The notes: generated by a model from the letters alone, not told the origin. Shown: positions 27,061 through 36,925, counted from the stretch's first letter. The stretch is DNA of 64,000 nucleotides from Candidatus Thiodiazotropha endoloripes (GCF_001708965.1 NZ_LVJW01000003.1:124001-188000), one strand, 5' to 3'. A program made the numbers and translations.

Positions 27061-28751
27061 TGTGCACCTCCCTGTGATGGTTTCTTACCGAAGACCTTGC
27101 GCAACAGGGCGTGCAGCAGTACACCGAGCAGTGCACCGCCGAGCGCGAGATAACCCAGAATATCGAGCCAGCCAAAGCTGTCCCGTCCAGGCATGTAGAA
27201 ACCGTTCAGATCGGCCAGCCGCCCCTGCTTGCTATGGCAGTCGGCACAATCCATGGCATCCTCTTTGGGAGCAACCATATGGGTGATTGGCCAGAATGAG
27301 TAGGTCTCGACGAAATCGAATTCGCCACTGTAGGGCACACGGTTTTTTTCCATGCCCACCTTGATGGCTCGGCCGAAATCGTAGTTGCCCCAATAGGCGT
27401 CCCCGTCGTCACCCCACAGGTGCATATAGACCATGGTGTTGTTGCCTTTGTCATAGGGCTGGATGGTATGCATGCGTTTGAACGGCCAGATGCGGGATTG
27501 GCCGTCGTTGTGGCTGCCCTGATAACCGTTGATCTCAATCGGCCCCTGGCTGGGATCGAATTTGGTTTCGATGGTGGTGTAATTCATCTGCCCATCAAAC
27601 CAATCGTAATGGGGTACCAGGTTTTCCGCGTATTCAAAGCTACCCTTGATCGATTTATAGGTGGCCCGATGGGTGCCGTTGGCCTGGGTGTAGTTCTTCT
27701 CCTTGAAGCCGGCGCCTTGCTTGGTTTTGCCTGCAGTACGCCAGTCCCAGTCCACCATGGTGGCAACACCGCCGCGGGCGATGGTTGGGATATGGCAGGT
27801 CTGACAGGCAATTTTATCGGTATGGCCATTCAGCTTGATGCCGACCAATGTGCTGTAGTCGTGGGGTGCTTCGCTATGGCAGGATTCGCAAGTGGCCACA
27901 TCCCGACGCTCACCGGGAAGACCCAACCCCTCGGTATCATGTGCGATCACGTTATAGCGGCTGCCAGCCCAGATATGCTGTCGGGTAACATGACAGGTCG
28001 TGCAGGCGAAGTTCAGACCTTCGGCGTCCATGTGCACATCCAGTTCACGGCTGGGCCGCTTCAGGGATGAATCCAGGTCACCATGTTTGACTCCATCACC
28101 ACCGCCGCCATAGAAGTGGCAGGAGCCACAGTTTTCCCGTCCAGGTTTACCCACATTTTGGGCCACCTTGCTCCACTCGATCGGTTTTTTGCCTTCAAAC
28201 ATGATTGAACAGGCTCTGTTGCCGGTTGAGTTGGGGGTTTTGTGGTAGCTGCCGGTGCGGTCGTGACAGACCAGGCAGTCGATGTTCTCCTGTTTGGAGA
28301 AATCAAAGTTTTCATCCTTCCAGCCATAGCCGGCATGGCATTGAGCGCACATCCCCTCATTGCCTTTTGCGTTGGTGCAGAAGGTGTTGATCAGGGTCTT
28401 CTTACCCAGCTTCTGGCCACTGGCCGGATGATCGTACTCCCAGGTCCAGTGAATCGACTGCATGAAGTGACGGCCCGCTTCGGTGTGACATGAAAGGCAG
28501 GCTTCCGTTACTTGCGGACCACTCTTGAAATCCTTCTGCAGGATTTCGAATTTGCTATGGTCGGCGGTTGATTCCCCATCATCCCGGATACTCGGTCCGG
28601 TATCCTCGATGATGCGAAAATTCATGTCACTGTCCACCGGTTGACTGCTGTGATCCTCAGTAGCCTGGGTGGGGTGGGGCAGGATCAATATCAGGGTACA
28701 TACGCCGGCCCTGATACCGGACTTGGCAGCCAGTAAGCGTTGTTTATGCAT
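27057..28751 (-). CDS. otr: Octaheme c-type cytochrome, tetrathionate reductase (Otr) family
   Basis: This 564-residue exported protein contains exactly eight CXXCH heme sites: CLSCH, CAQCH, CLVCH, CGSCH, CTTCH, CESCH, CQTCH and CADCH. Length and the spread of motifs match octaheme tetrathionate reductase, known from Shewanella, which can also reduce nitrite and hydroxylamine in vitro. The N-terminus is a signal peptide. Near the C-terminus GYLALGGALLGVLLHALL is a membrane anchor, which the soluble Shewanella enzyme lacks, so this form is probably bound to the membrane next to the cytochrome b. ATG 28751 gives the signal peptide; 28787 has no ribosome binding site. Confidence 0.9.
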   Translation of the reverse strand: MHKQRLLAAKSGIRAGVCTLILILPHPTQATEDHSSQPVDSDMNFRIIEDTGPSIRDDGESTADHSKFEILQKDFKSGPQVTEACLSCHTEAGRHFMQSIHWTWEYDHPASGQKLGKKTLINTFCTNAKGNEGMCAQCHAGYGWKDENFDFSKQENIDCLVCHDRTGSYHKTPNSTGNRACSIMFEGKKPIEWSKVAQNVGKPGRENCGSCHFYGGGGDGVKHGDLDSSLKRPSRELDVHMDAEGLNFACTTCHVTRQHIWAGSRYNVIAHDTEGLGLPGERRDVATCESCHSEAPHDYSTLVGIKLNGHTDKIACQTCHIPTIARGGVATMVDWDWRTAGKTKQGAGFKEKNYTQANGTHRATYKSIKGSFEYAENLVPHYDWFDGQMNYTTIETKFDPSQGPIEINGYQGSHNDGQSRIWPFKRMHTIQPYDKGNNTMVYMHLWGDDGDAYWGNYDFGRAIKVGMEKNRVPYSGEFDFVETYSFWPITHMVAPKEDAMDCADCHSKQGRLADLNGFYMPGRDSFGWLDILGYLALGGALLGVLLHALLRKVFGKKPSQGGAQ

Positions 28752-28843
28752 CTTGAATCCGTGATGACGGTTATGACCGCGACACATAAACAGCTTCGGC
28801 CCGGTCCTGTTCGTTCCTACCTGAGCTTAATTCAGGTACTCAA

Positions 28844-28960
28844 TTAAGGGAGTGTTTCGTCCCCGCGGGGCTGAGCGTACTCGGCTTCGTACCACATGAC
28901 ATTGATAATTCCCAATGCCAATGCCGGCAGTACGCCAACAACCCTGGTGAAGTACCCCAT
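28844..28960 (-). CDS. cydX: CydX-like small membrane protein
   Basis: A 38-residue frame that is easily missed. Its sequence MGYFTRVVGVLPALAL followed by GIINVMWYEAEYAQPR has the plan of CydX (YbgT family), the small subunit of cytochrome bd oxidase: Y-F near the start, one membrane helix, G-I-I-N then W-x-E-A. The usual Trp at position 2 is Gly. It lies 33 bases downstream of a cydB remnant, the normal cydAB-X order. No clear ribosome binding site precedes it, and the cydA and main cydB parts are missing here. It may be an intact relic or serve a bd oxidase encoded elsewhere. Confidence 0.65.
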   Translation of the reverse strand: MGYFTRVVGVLPALALGIINVMWYEAEYAQPRGDETLP

Positions 28961-28993
28961 AAAGAAATTTCTTAATATTTAATGCTTTACTGT

Positions 28994-29220
28994 TTAATAG
29001 GCTGATCTGCAATTATGTATCTCTTGAATGCAGAGACGCTCCCTCATGTTTCGATAGTTCAGGCGATGTATGCGATCGCGATGGGCAGAAAGATCGGCAA
29101 CGCCCAGAGCATCACAGTCAATGTGAGATGGCTGGATGTAGCGTCCCAAACCGTCAGGCTACAGGGACCAATACCGGTTACTGACAGTCCAGAAGAAAAT
29201 ATGTAAGTGTCTGTTTTTTT
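28994..29220 (-). pseudogene. cydB: Remnant of cydB (cytochrome bd oxidase subunit II), C-terminal end
   Basis: On the minus strand an open frame without a start codon encodes SLTVWDATSSHLTLTVML followed by a hydrophobic segment and a TGA at 29059-29061. This matches the conserved C-terminal end of CydB (SLT-x-WDATSS-x-LTL-x-VM). Restoring one base at the TGA joins it to a second frame, YRNMRERLCIQEI, ending at TAA 28994-28996, which is the expected CydB tail. So the gene is frameshifted and lacks its N-terminal 80 percent or more. Upstream of about 29220 the frame stays open but I see no further CydB similarity. cydA is absent. Confidence 0.78.
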
Positions 29221-29359
29221 TAGCAGCTTGTCCCAAGTTATATCGAGGGGGATGTAACTTGCAGAAGCTTCATAGAGAGACCGGATCCCGGCCTGCTGCG
29301 GGATGATCAGGATTAAAATTCGAATACTATTGACAACTATTTGCGCTGATTAGCGCCCA

Positions 29360-29704
29360 CTAGAATGTTGCGGAGTTCCAGCCCCACAGATGGCGCTCCG
29401 CGGAACTGAACTCGATATAGACTCGGTCTTCCGGGATGTGCAGCTGCTGCTGCATCAGCAGACAGAGCAGCTTGGAGAAATCCCCGGTACGATCCCCGGG
29501 CAGTCCGATGCTTTTCAGCTCCAGGTAGGCGGTGGTAGCGGTGGTGCCGTTGAAGATCATGTGAGGACTGTGCACGTAGTCGACCATCACATAGCGCTCC
29601 GGTTTACCCAACATCTCGGCGACTGTTGCCGAGGCGGTTGTCAGCAGCTCCTTCAAGCGGTCTTCATCAACGGTCTGATTGGTGGTGATTCTGAGTAGTG
29701 GCAT
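29360..29704 (-). CDS. MIF/phenylpyruvate tautomerase family protein
   Basis: This 114-residue protein belongs to the MIF branch of the tautomerase superfamily. It has Pro after the initiator Met (the catalytic base in this family), the KPERYVMVDYVHSPHMIFNG segment near the middle and a C-terminal ERHLWGWNSATF. Such proteins tautomerise phenylpyruvate in vitro; the bacterial role is unclear. It is 6 bases downstream of the DUF4124 gene and probably cotranscribed with it. The cydB remnant begins about 140 bases past its stop. Confidence 0.88.
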   Translation of the reverse strand: MPLLRITTNQTVDEDRLKELLTTASATVAEMLGKPERYVMVDYVHSPHMIFNGTTATTAYLELKSIGLPGDRTGDFSKLLCLLMQQQLHIPEDRVYIEFSSAERHLWGWNSATF

Positions 29705-29710
29705 ATCGTT

Positions 29711-30151
29711 CTACTTACAATACTCTTCGATCTGTTGTTGCGCTTCCTCAATCCGCTCCTGCTTCTGCTCATCCGAGAGTCGCAGATACTCGTCGCCGGC
29801 TTTATAGAGACGGTTACCCAGGCTCTTCAGGGTCTGTAGATTTGACCTGGCCGCCTTGCAGTTCTCTTCGCGCAGCTTCCGGCTCTCCTGACTCTCCTTC
29901 TGTTCAGCCTTTTTCAGGGCTCTGTCCTCTTCCCGGTCTGCCAGCTCCTGGCGTAACTTCTGTAAACGCTGTTTGGCTGCCGCCGCATCGCTGGAGGGAG
30001 CGCTGTAGGTCTTGACCACTTCGGATTCGCCCTGGGGAGGTGGTGTTTGAGAGTAGGTGACGACACCATCCTCGTTTACCCAGCGGTAGGTTTCTGCGGA
30101 TATTGCGGTAGAAATCAGTAACGGAAGTATGAGGAGGATTCTTGATTGCAC
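29711..30151 (-). CDS. Exported DUF4124 protein with coiled coil
   Basis: This 146-residue protein has a signal peptide (core LLILPLLISTAISA), then a DUF4124 domain with ETYRWVNEDGVVTYSQTPPP, and a long charged coiled coil rich in Glu, Lys, Arg and Gln. DUF4124 proteins are common in gammaproteobacterial envelopes; their role is unknown. GTG 30151 is chosen as start because AGGGA precedes it and it places the signal peptide first; the longer frame from 30238 has no such support. Confidence 0.86.
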   Translation of the reverse strand: MQSRILLILPLLISTAISAETYRWVNEDGVVTYSQTPPPQGESEVVKTYSAPSSDAAAAKQRLQKLRQELADREEDRALKKAEQKESQESRKLREENCKAARSNLQTLKSLGNRLYKAGDEYLRLSDEQKQERIEEAQQQIEEYCK

Positions 30152-30260
30152 TGCAGGTTCCCTGTCAATCCGGTTGCACGATTGATTGATATTATGGGGC
30201 ATGGGCGGTTGATGGCAAGCCACAATCAGTGAAATCACACCATGACAGGGGTATATCCGC

Positions 30261-30289
30261 TTGACCTGCTAGTGGAGTATTAGTATTTT
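30261..30289 (+). promoter_or_regulatory. Candidate sigma-70 promoter of ilvBHC
   Basis: TTGACC at 30261-30266 and TATTTT at 30284-30289 are separated by 17 bases, about 60 bases before the ilvB start. I see no attenuator-type leader peptide in the short stretch between. Confidence 0.4.
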
Positions 30290-30349
30290 GCACTGTTTCG
30301 ATATTGTTTTTGCGCTCGACAGACAAATCGGCGCAACTGGAGGCATCAC

Positions 30350-32068
30350 GTGGAACTAAGCGGTGGCGAGATCATCGTTCAATGTTTGAGAGATGAAGGC
30401 GTAGAGCATGTTTTCGGCTACCCTGGTGGGGCCGTTCTGCATATCTACGATGCACTCTTCAAACAGAAAGAGCTGAAGCACATCCTGGTACGTCATGAAC
30501 AGGCTGCCGGACATGCCGCGGACGGCTATGCCCGTGCCACCGGCAAGCCCGGTGTGGTACTGGTAACCTCAGGCCCAGGCGCGACCAATGTGGTCACCGG
30601 CGTTGCCACCGCCTTTATGGATTCCATTCCTATGGTGGTGCTGACCGGACAGGTACCGACACCGGTGATCGGCAGTGATGCCTTTCAGGAGGTTGATACC
30701 GTCGGTATCACCCGCCCCTGCGTGAAGCATAATTTTCTGGTCAAGCGGCTGGAGGATCTGGCTGACACCATTAAAAAGGCGTTCTATATCGCCACCACCG
30801 GACGACCTGGTCCCGTGGTCATCGATATCCCCAAGGATATTACCGATCCCGGCATCAAGATCCCCTACCACTATCCGAACAAAGTGAAGATGCGTTCCTA
30901 CAATCCGGTTGTGAAGGGGCATCTGGGGCAGATCAAGAAGGCGGTCAAGATTCTGATGGAAGCGGAACGCCCGGTCTTCTATACCGGTGGCGGTGTGGTG
31001 CTGGACGATGCAGCCAAGCCGCTCACCGACCTGGTGGATACCCTCGGTTTCCCGATTACCCAGACCTTGATGGGACTGGGCGCCTATCCTGGCAGCGGCA
31101 AGAACTTTCTCGGCATGCTGGGGATGCATGGTACCTATGAGGCCAACATGGCGATGCATGAGACTGACGTGCTGATCGCTGTCGGTGCCCGCTTCGATGA
31201 CCGGGTTACCGGCCACGTCAAGCAGTTCTGTCCCGATGCGACCATCATCCATGTGGACATAGACCCCTCATCCATCTCCAAGAACGTGCGGGTCGATGTG
31301 CCGATTGTCGGACCGGTCAAGCAGGTGCTGAAGGACATGCTCAAGGTGGTCAATGAGGGCGACAAGAAGCCGAAGCAGCAGTCGCTGAAAAAGTGGTGGA
31401 AGCAGATCGACAAATGGCGCGCCATGGACTGCATGAAGTACGACAAAAAGAGCGAGCTGATCAAGCCCCAGCAGGCGGTTGAGGTGCTGCACAAGGTAAC
31501 CAAGGGCGACGCCTATGTGACCTCCGATGTGGGGCAGCACCAGATGTTCGCCGCTCAGTTCTATCGCTTTGACAAACCCCGTCGCTGGATCAACTCCGGT
31601 GGTCTGGGCACCATGGGCTTCGGTCTGCCGGCGGCGATCGGTGTACAGATGGCCCATCCCAAGGCGGATGTGGCGGTGGTCACCGGTGAATCGAGTATTC
31701 AGATGTGTATCCAGGAGCTGGCCACCTGTCTGCAGTACGATCTGCCGATCAAGATCATTCTGTTGAACAATGGCTACATGGGTATGGTTCGTCAGTGGCA
31801 GGAGTTCTTCTACGACAGCCGCTACTCCCAGTCGGGGATGAGTGTGACACCGGATTTCGTCAAGCTGACCGAGTCCTATGGACATATCGGCATGCGTGTC
31901 GAGAAGTCGGAAGATCTGGAAGGGGCGATGAAAGAGGCCTTCTCCCATAAAGATCGTCTGGTGTTCCTGGATGTGGTGGTCGACCCGTCTGAAAATGTCT
32001 ACCCGATGATTGCGGCGGGCAAGGGGCATCACGAGATGTATCTGTCACCTGGGAGTGAGTTGGTCTGA
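30350..32068 (+). CDS. ilvB: Acetolactate synthase large subunit
   Basis: This 572-residue thiamine-diphosphate enzyme condenses two pyruvates, or pyruvate with 2-oxobutyrate, in branched-chain amino acid synthesis. Landmarks are VFGYPGGAVLHIYDAL with the following RHEQAAGHAADGYARATG (catalytic Glu), the FAD-binding middle domain, and the C-terminal ThDP domain with TGESSIQMCIQEL and LLNNGYMGMVRQWQEFFY. The canonical GDGSF of the ThDP motif reads GESSI here. The start is GTG 30350 with GGAGG six bases upstream. It overlaps ilvH by one base. Confidence 0.96.
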   Translation: MELSGGEIIVQCLRDEGVEHVFGYPGGAVLHIYDALFKQKELKHILVRHEQAAGHAADGYARATGKPGVVLVTSGPGATNVVTGVATAFMDSIPMVVLTGQVPTPVIGSDAFQEVDTVGITRPCVKHNFLVKRLEDLADTIKKAFYIATTGRPGPVVIDIPKDITDPGIKIPYHYPNKVKMRSYNPVVKGHLGQIKKAVKILMEAERPVFYTGGGVVLDDAAKPLTDLVDTLGFPITQTLMGLGAYPGSGKNFLGMLGMHGTYEANMAMHETDVLIAVGARFDDRVTGHVKQFCPDATIIHVDIDPSSISKNVRVDVPIVGPVKQVLKDMLKVVNEGDKKPKQQSLKKWWKQIDKWRAMDCMKYDKKSELIKPQQAVEVLHKVTKGDAYVTSDVGQHQMFAAQFYRFDKPRRWINSGGLGTMGFGLPAAIGVQMAHPKADVAVVTGESSIQMCIQELATCLQYDLPIKIILLNNGYMGMVRQWQEFFYDSRYSQSGMSVTPDFVKLTESYGHIGMRVEKSEDLEGAMKEAFSHKDRLVFLDVVVDPSENVYPMIAAGKGHHEMYLSPGSELV

Positions 32069-32559
32069 TGAGGCATATCATATCTATTCTGATGGAGAAC
32101 GAGTCCGGTGCACTGGCGCGGGTGGCCAATCTGTTTACCGCCCGGGGCTACAACATCGAGTCCCTCACCGTGGCGCCGACTGAGGATCTGAGTCTGTCCC
32201 GTATGACCCTGGTCACCAGTGGCAGTGATGAGATCATCGAGCAGATCACCAAACAGCTGAACAAGCTGGTGGATGTGGTGAAGCTGGTCGATCTCACCGA
32301 AGGGGGTCATCTTGAGCGGGAGATGATGATGATCAAACTGCGTGCTGAGCGCACCCAACGGGAGGAGATCAAACGACTGGTCGATATCTTCCGTGGCAAG
32401 ATCATCGATGTCACCGATACCAGCTACACCGTTGAACTGACCGGTGCGGCCAGTAAACTTAACGCCTTCATCGAGGCGGTGAACGAAGAGCTGATCATCG
32501 AAGTGGTGCGAACCGGCCCTTCCGGCATCGGTCGCGGTCCAAAAGGCTTGAGTCTGTAA
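32068..32559 (+). CDS. ilvH: Acetolactate synthase small (regulatory) subunit
   Basis: This 163-residue protein has an N-terminal ACT domain (ISILMENESGALARVANLFTARGYNIESLTVAPT), the valine-binding part that gives feedback control. The ALS_ss C-terminal domain follows. It activates the large subunit. Its ATG shares a base with the ilvB stop (TGATG), so the two subunits are made together. Confidence 0.96.
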   Translation: MRHIISILMENESGALARVANLFTARGYNIESLTVAPTEDLSLSRMTLVTSGSDEIIEQITKQLNKLVDVVKLVDLTEGGHLEREMMMIKLRAERTQREEIKRLVDIFRGKIIDVTDTSYTVELTGAASKLNAFIEAVNEELIIEVVRTGPSGIGRGPKGLSL

Positions 32560-32657
32560 TCGGATCGATCTGCGCCGGGGGAAACTGTTGCTGGTCCGGG
32601 ATGGTCGACCGGCAGCCTACCGGTGAATGATGGACTCTGGCACAATCGGCCCGTTAA

Positions 32658-33716
<1,059 letters not shown>

Positions 33717-33728
33717 TCCTTACTGACT

Positions 33729-33757
33729 CTGGCCCGGGTCTCTTTGAGCCGGGCCAG
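33729..33757 (+). terminator. Terminator-like hairpin after ilvC
   Basis: A 9-bp stem of CTGGCCCGG with CCGGGCCAG and an 11-base loop lies 12 bases past the ilvC stop. The following bases (TCTGACT) are only weakly T-rich, so termination may be partial. Confidence 0.5.
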
Positions 33758-33876
33758 TCTGACTCCCCGCCTGCTGCAGAGACGCCATGCAACGAACTGG
33801 TTGACTGCAGAATTCGAAAACTGCTCCATCCTGTCACTCATTATTCTGTTAGACCAATAAAACCTGGCCGGAATGG

Positions 33877-33905
33877 ATTTGATCTGGCGCAGAATCGTCT
33901 ATAAT
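33877..33905 (+). promoter_or_regulatory. Candidate argG promoter
   Basis: A perfect TATAAT lies at 33900-33905, 37 bases before ATG 33943. The -35 region (around TTTGAT at 33878) is a weak match at 16 bases spacing. Confidence 0.5.
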
Positions 33906-33942
33906 GGCGGGCTTTCCAAGCTTCTTTTGTGGGAGATTCCGG

Positions 33943-35163
33943 ATGTCCAAAGCGGATGTTAAAAAGGTGGTTCTGGCCTATTCAGGCGGTCTTGATACCT
34001 CGATCATCGTCAAATGGCTGCAGGATGAGTATCAGTGTGAGGTGGTGACCTTCACCGCCGATGTAGGTCAGGGTGAAGAGGTCGAGCCGGTTCGCGCCAA
34101 GGCCGAAGCCGCCGGCATCAAAGAGATCTATATCGAGGATCTGACCGAAGAGTTCGTACGTGACTACGTCTTCCCCATGTTTCGCGCCAATGCGATCTAT
34201 GAGGGTGAGTATCTGCTCGGCACCTCCATTGCCCGCCCGCTGATCGCCAAACGGCTGATCGAAATCGCCAATGAGACCGGCGCAGACGCCATCTCCCATG
34301 GGGCCACAGGTAAAGGTAACGACCAGGTCCGCTTCGAGCTTGGCGCCTACGCGTTGCGCCCGGATATCAGGATCATCGCCCCCTGGCGGGAGTGGGATCT
34401 CAATTCCCGTGAAAAACTGCTCGCCTACGCAGAGGATCACGGCATCTCCATCGAAATGAAGCGGGAGGGCAAGAAGTCCCCCTACTCCATGGACGCCAAT
34501 CTGCTGCACATCTCCTACGAGGGCTACGATCTGGAAGATCCCTGGACCGAGCCGGGTAATGAGATGTGGCGTTGGTCGGTTTCACCCGAGGAGGCGCCGG
34601 ATCAGGCGACCACCATCGAGATCGGCTTCGAACAGGGTGATCCGGTCTCCATCGACGGTGAGCGTCTCTCACCCGCGTCACTGCTGCTCAAGCTCAACCA
34701 ACTGGGTGGCGCCAACGGTATCGGTCGGGCGGATATCGTAGAGAACCGCTATGTGGGCATGAAGTCACGGGGCTGCTATGAGACCCCCGGTGGCACCATC
34801 CTGCTGAAGGCCCATCGGGCGATGGAGTCCCTGACCCTGGATCGGGAAGCGGCTCACATGAAAGATGAGCTGATGCCCCGCTACGCCAAACTGATCTACA
34901 ACGGCTACTGGTTCGCCCCGGAGCGGGAGATGCTGCAGGCGGCCATCGACAAGACCCAGTCCGTGGTGAACGGTGTCGTGCGGGTCAAACTCTACAAAGG
35001 CAATGTCAGCGTCGTTGGTCGCAAGTCCGACACCAACAGCCTGTTCGACGAGTCGATCGCCACCTTCGAAGACGATGCGGGCGCCTACAACCAGCAGGAT
35101 GCGGAGGGCTTCATCAAGCTCAACGCCCTGCGCCTGAGAGTTGCCGCCAGCAAAGAGGATTGA
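33943..35163 (+). CDS. argG: Argininosuccinate synthase
   Basis: This 406-residue enzyme joins citrulline and aspartate using ATP in arginine synthesis. The PP-loop is [18 protein letters not shown] at the N-terminus. The [19 protein letters not shown] signature sits near residue 115 and the C-terminal domain carries [20 protein letters not shown] precedes ATG 33943 at 8 bases; the longer frame from 33904 starts within the promoter. Genes for the rest of the pathway are not in the window. Confidence 0.97.
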   Translation: MSKADVKKVVLAYSGGLDTSIIVKWLQDEYQCEVVTFTADVGQGEEVEPVRAKAEAAGIKEIYIEDLTEEFVRDYVFPMFRANAIYEGEYLLGTSIARPLIAKRLIEIANETGADAISHGATGKGNDQVRFELGAYALRPDIRIIAPWREWDLNSREKLLAYAEDHGISIEMKREGKKSPYSMDANLLHISYEGYDLEDPWTEPGNEMWRWSVSPEEAPDQATTIEIGFEQGDPVSIDGERLSPASLLLKLNQLGGANGIGRADIVENRYVGMKSRGCYETPGGTILLKAHRAMESLTLDREAAHMKDELMPRYAKLIYNGYWFAPEREMLQAAIDKTQSVVNGVVRVKLYKGNVSVVGRKSDTNSLFDESIATFEDDAGAYNQQDAEGFIKLNALRLRVAASKED

Positions 35164-35192
35164 AGGTGCTTTTTTAGTCCTTCTCAGCGCGT

Positions 35193-35219
35193 ATTTGGTG
35201 GGGCCATGCCCCACCAAAT
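35193..35219. terminator. Perfect hairpin between convergent argG and dusA
   Basis: A perfect 12-bp stem (ATTTGGTGGGGC with GCCCCACCAAAT) and a 3-base loop sit between the stops of two convergent genes, a position typical of bidirectional terminators. T-tracts are poor on both sides. Confidence 0.55.
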
Positions 35220-35234
35220 AATCTAAAAACGCAT

Positions 35235-36200
35235 CTACTCAATAACCTGAGCGGCGGCACGCAGGATCAGGCTGCTGTCGGCACCGGCTTTGTGCGCCTC
35301 TTCGCTGAGCATTCGGCGCCACTTCTTGGCCCCCGGCAGGCCTTGAAACAGTCCCAGGATATGCCGGGTGATGCGGTTGATCGGAGTGCCCGCAGAGAGC
35401 TCCTGATCGATGTAAGGGATCATCGACTCGATGATCTGGTGACGGCTTGAAGGGTTTCCCTCAGAACCGTAAATCAGACTGTCCGCCTGAGAGAGGATCC
35501 ATGGATTGTTGTAAGCCTCCCGGCCGATCATCACCCCATCCACCTGTTTCAGGTTCTGCTCGACCTGCTCAAGGGTGGTGATGCCCCCATTGATGATGAT
35601 CTCCAGAGCAGGGAAATCCTGCTTCAGTTGATGCACCGTCTCATAGTGCAGGGGAGGGATCTCCCGGTTCTCTTTGGGGCTCAACCCCTGCAGCCAGGCT
35701 TTGCGTGCATGCACGATAAAAGTCTCGCAACCGGCTTCCGATACCCTGCCGACAAAATCACACAGCGCCTGGTAGCTGTCCTGGTCGTCCACGCCGATGC
35801 GGTGTTTGACAGTGACATCGACCACGACCTGATCGCGCATCGCCTTGACGCAGTCTGCGACCAACTCAGGGGTCAGCATCAGGCAGGCGCCGAAGCGGCC
35901 CGACTGGACCCGGTCGGAGGGACAGCCCACATTCAGGTTGATCTCATCATATCCCCACGCCTCACCCAGCTTGGCACACTCGGCCAGCGCCTCGGGCTCA
36001 CTGCCGCCCAGTTGCAGAGCCACTGGATGTTCACTGGGGTCGAAGTCGAGAAAGCGGGCGCGATTGCCGTGCAGTATGGCGCCGGTGGTCACCATTTCTG
36101 TATAGAGAAGCACATGGCTGGAGATCAGGCGCAGGAAATAGCGGCAGTATCGATCGGTCCAGTCCAGCATTGGGGCGATGGAGAGTATTCGGTCAGGCAC
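35235..36200 (-). CDS. dusA: tRNA-dihydrouridine(20/20a) synthase DusA
   Basis: This 321-residue flavoenzyme reduces uridine 20/20a in the D-loop of tRNAs. The sequence starts [18 protein letters not shown], the DusA form of the FMN-binding strand. Other landmarks are [22 protein letters not shown] with the catalytic Cys, [16 protein letters not shown] and INGGI. It is a single gene flanked on both sides by related GGTGGGGC hairpins. Confidence 0.95.
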   Translation of the reverse strand: MPDRILSIAPMLDWTDRYCRYFLRLISSHVLLYTEMVTTGAILHGNRARFLDFDPSEHPVALQLGGSEPEALAECAKLGEAWGYDEINLNVGCPSDRVQSGRFGACLMLTPELVADCVKAMRDQVVVDVTVKHRIGVDDQDSYQALCDFVGRVSEAGCETFIVHARKAWLQGLSPKENREIPPLHYETVHQLKQDFPALEIIINGGITTLEQVEQNLKQVDGVMIGREAYNNPWILSQADSLIYGSEGNPSSRHQIIESMIPYIDQELSAGTPINRITRHILGLFQGLPGAKKWRRMLSEEAHKAGADSSLILRAAAQVIE

Positions 36201-36325
36201 GGAATCAGTTCAGTTGATGCTATCTGGTGGAGGCTTAAGGCCAGGGGAGTCGTCTCAGACATGAGAATTTTCGAGCAAAAAGGGGTAAAAGACAAATGTG
36301 AGTATATGCAATGGAAGAGGGGGGA

Positions 36326-36344
36326 GGTGGGGCAGAGCCCCACC
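36326..36344. repeat. Hairpin sharing its arm with the one after argG
   Basis: An 8-bp perfect stem GGTGGGGC/GCCCCACC with loop AGA, 21 bases past the stop of the 186-residue protein gene. The same arm sequence is in the hairpin at 35193-35219, on the other side of dusA. It could be a terminator or a short repetitive palindrome. Confidence 0.5.
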
Positions 36345-36364
36345 AGACAAAAGCGAGACTTGGT

Positions 36365-36925
36365 TTAAACGGCGCCCCAGCCCTCTCTTTTTACATCTGT
36401 CGCACCAGCGATGACATCAGCAAGTGGTGCGGTGGGATATTTCGGTTTATAGCTCTTTAGCTCATCCAGCAGGGTAACCAGCTTGTCAGCGGATGACTGT
36501 CCCTTGAAGTCGCTCTTTTCCAGCGCCAGTTCATCGATGACCTCGTTCCAGGGTACTCCCTGAACCAAGGGAATCAGTACGAAAGTGATGCCTTCGATCT
36601 CCACCTGGGCCGGTGATTCGATATTCACCACATAGAGCAGTGCCTTCATCTCCGGTGAGAAGAGATCCTTATATTTTTCGGTCAGGGTGTTGATCGAAGC
36701 GATGTCGTCGATGGAGCCGACCAGCAGTTTCAATTTCTCGTCGCCAAGCAGCACTGCGCCACGCATCACTTCGACAGGGGGTTTTGTGTGACCTTTTTCA
36801 TCGGCAATCTCCCCTTCGACCAGCACCAGTTCGCCGCGATAGGCGTAGAGCCCTGAGGTGGAAGTCTGATCCAGGAAGTTGGTATTGAAGAGCAGGCCCT
36901 CTTCTTTGAATAGCTGCAGTGGCAT
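36365..36925 (-). CDS. Protein of unknown function, 186 residues
   Basis: I do not recognise this protein. It has no signal peptide, membrane segment or cysteines in an obvious motif. The N-terminal half looks beta-rich (LYAYRGELVLVEGEIADE) and the C-terminal half helical (DKLVTLLDELKSYKP). GGAG lies 8 bases before ATG 36925, and codon use is like that of its neighbours, so it is very likely a real gene. It stands alone between dusA and the phosphate-binding-like protein, with gaps on both sides. Confidence 0.75.
   Translation of the reverse strand: MPLQLFKEEGLLFNTNFLDQTSTSGLYAYRGELVLVEGEIADEKGHTKPPVEVMRGAVLLGDEKLKLLVGSIDDIASINTLTEKYKDLFSPEMKALLYVVNIESPAQVEIEGITFVLIPLVQGVPWNEVIDELALEKSDFKGQSSADKLVTLLDELKSYKPKYPTAPLADVIAGATDVKREGWGAV

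Noticed and set aside
28827-29012. A 61-codon minus-strand frame overlapping the CydX-like gene
   Set aside because: The CydX-like frame in another register over the same bases has a clear family signature; this one has none.
29015-29206. A 63-codon plus-strand frame in the otr-tautomerase gap
   Set aside because: The opposite strand holds the recognisable cydB remnant, so this frame is its shadow.
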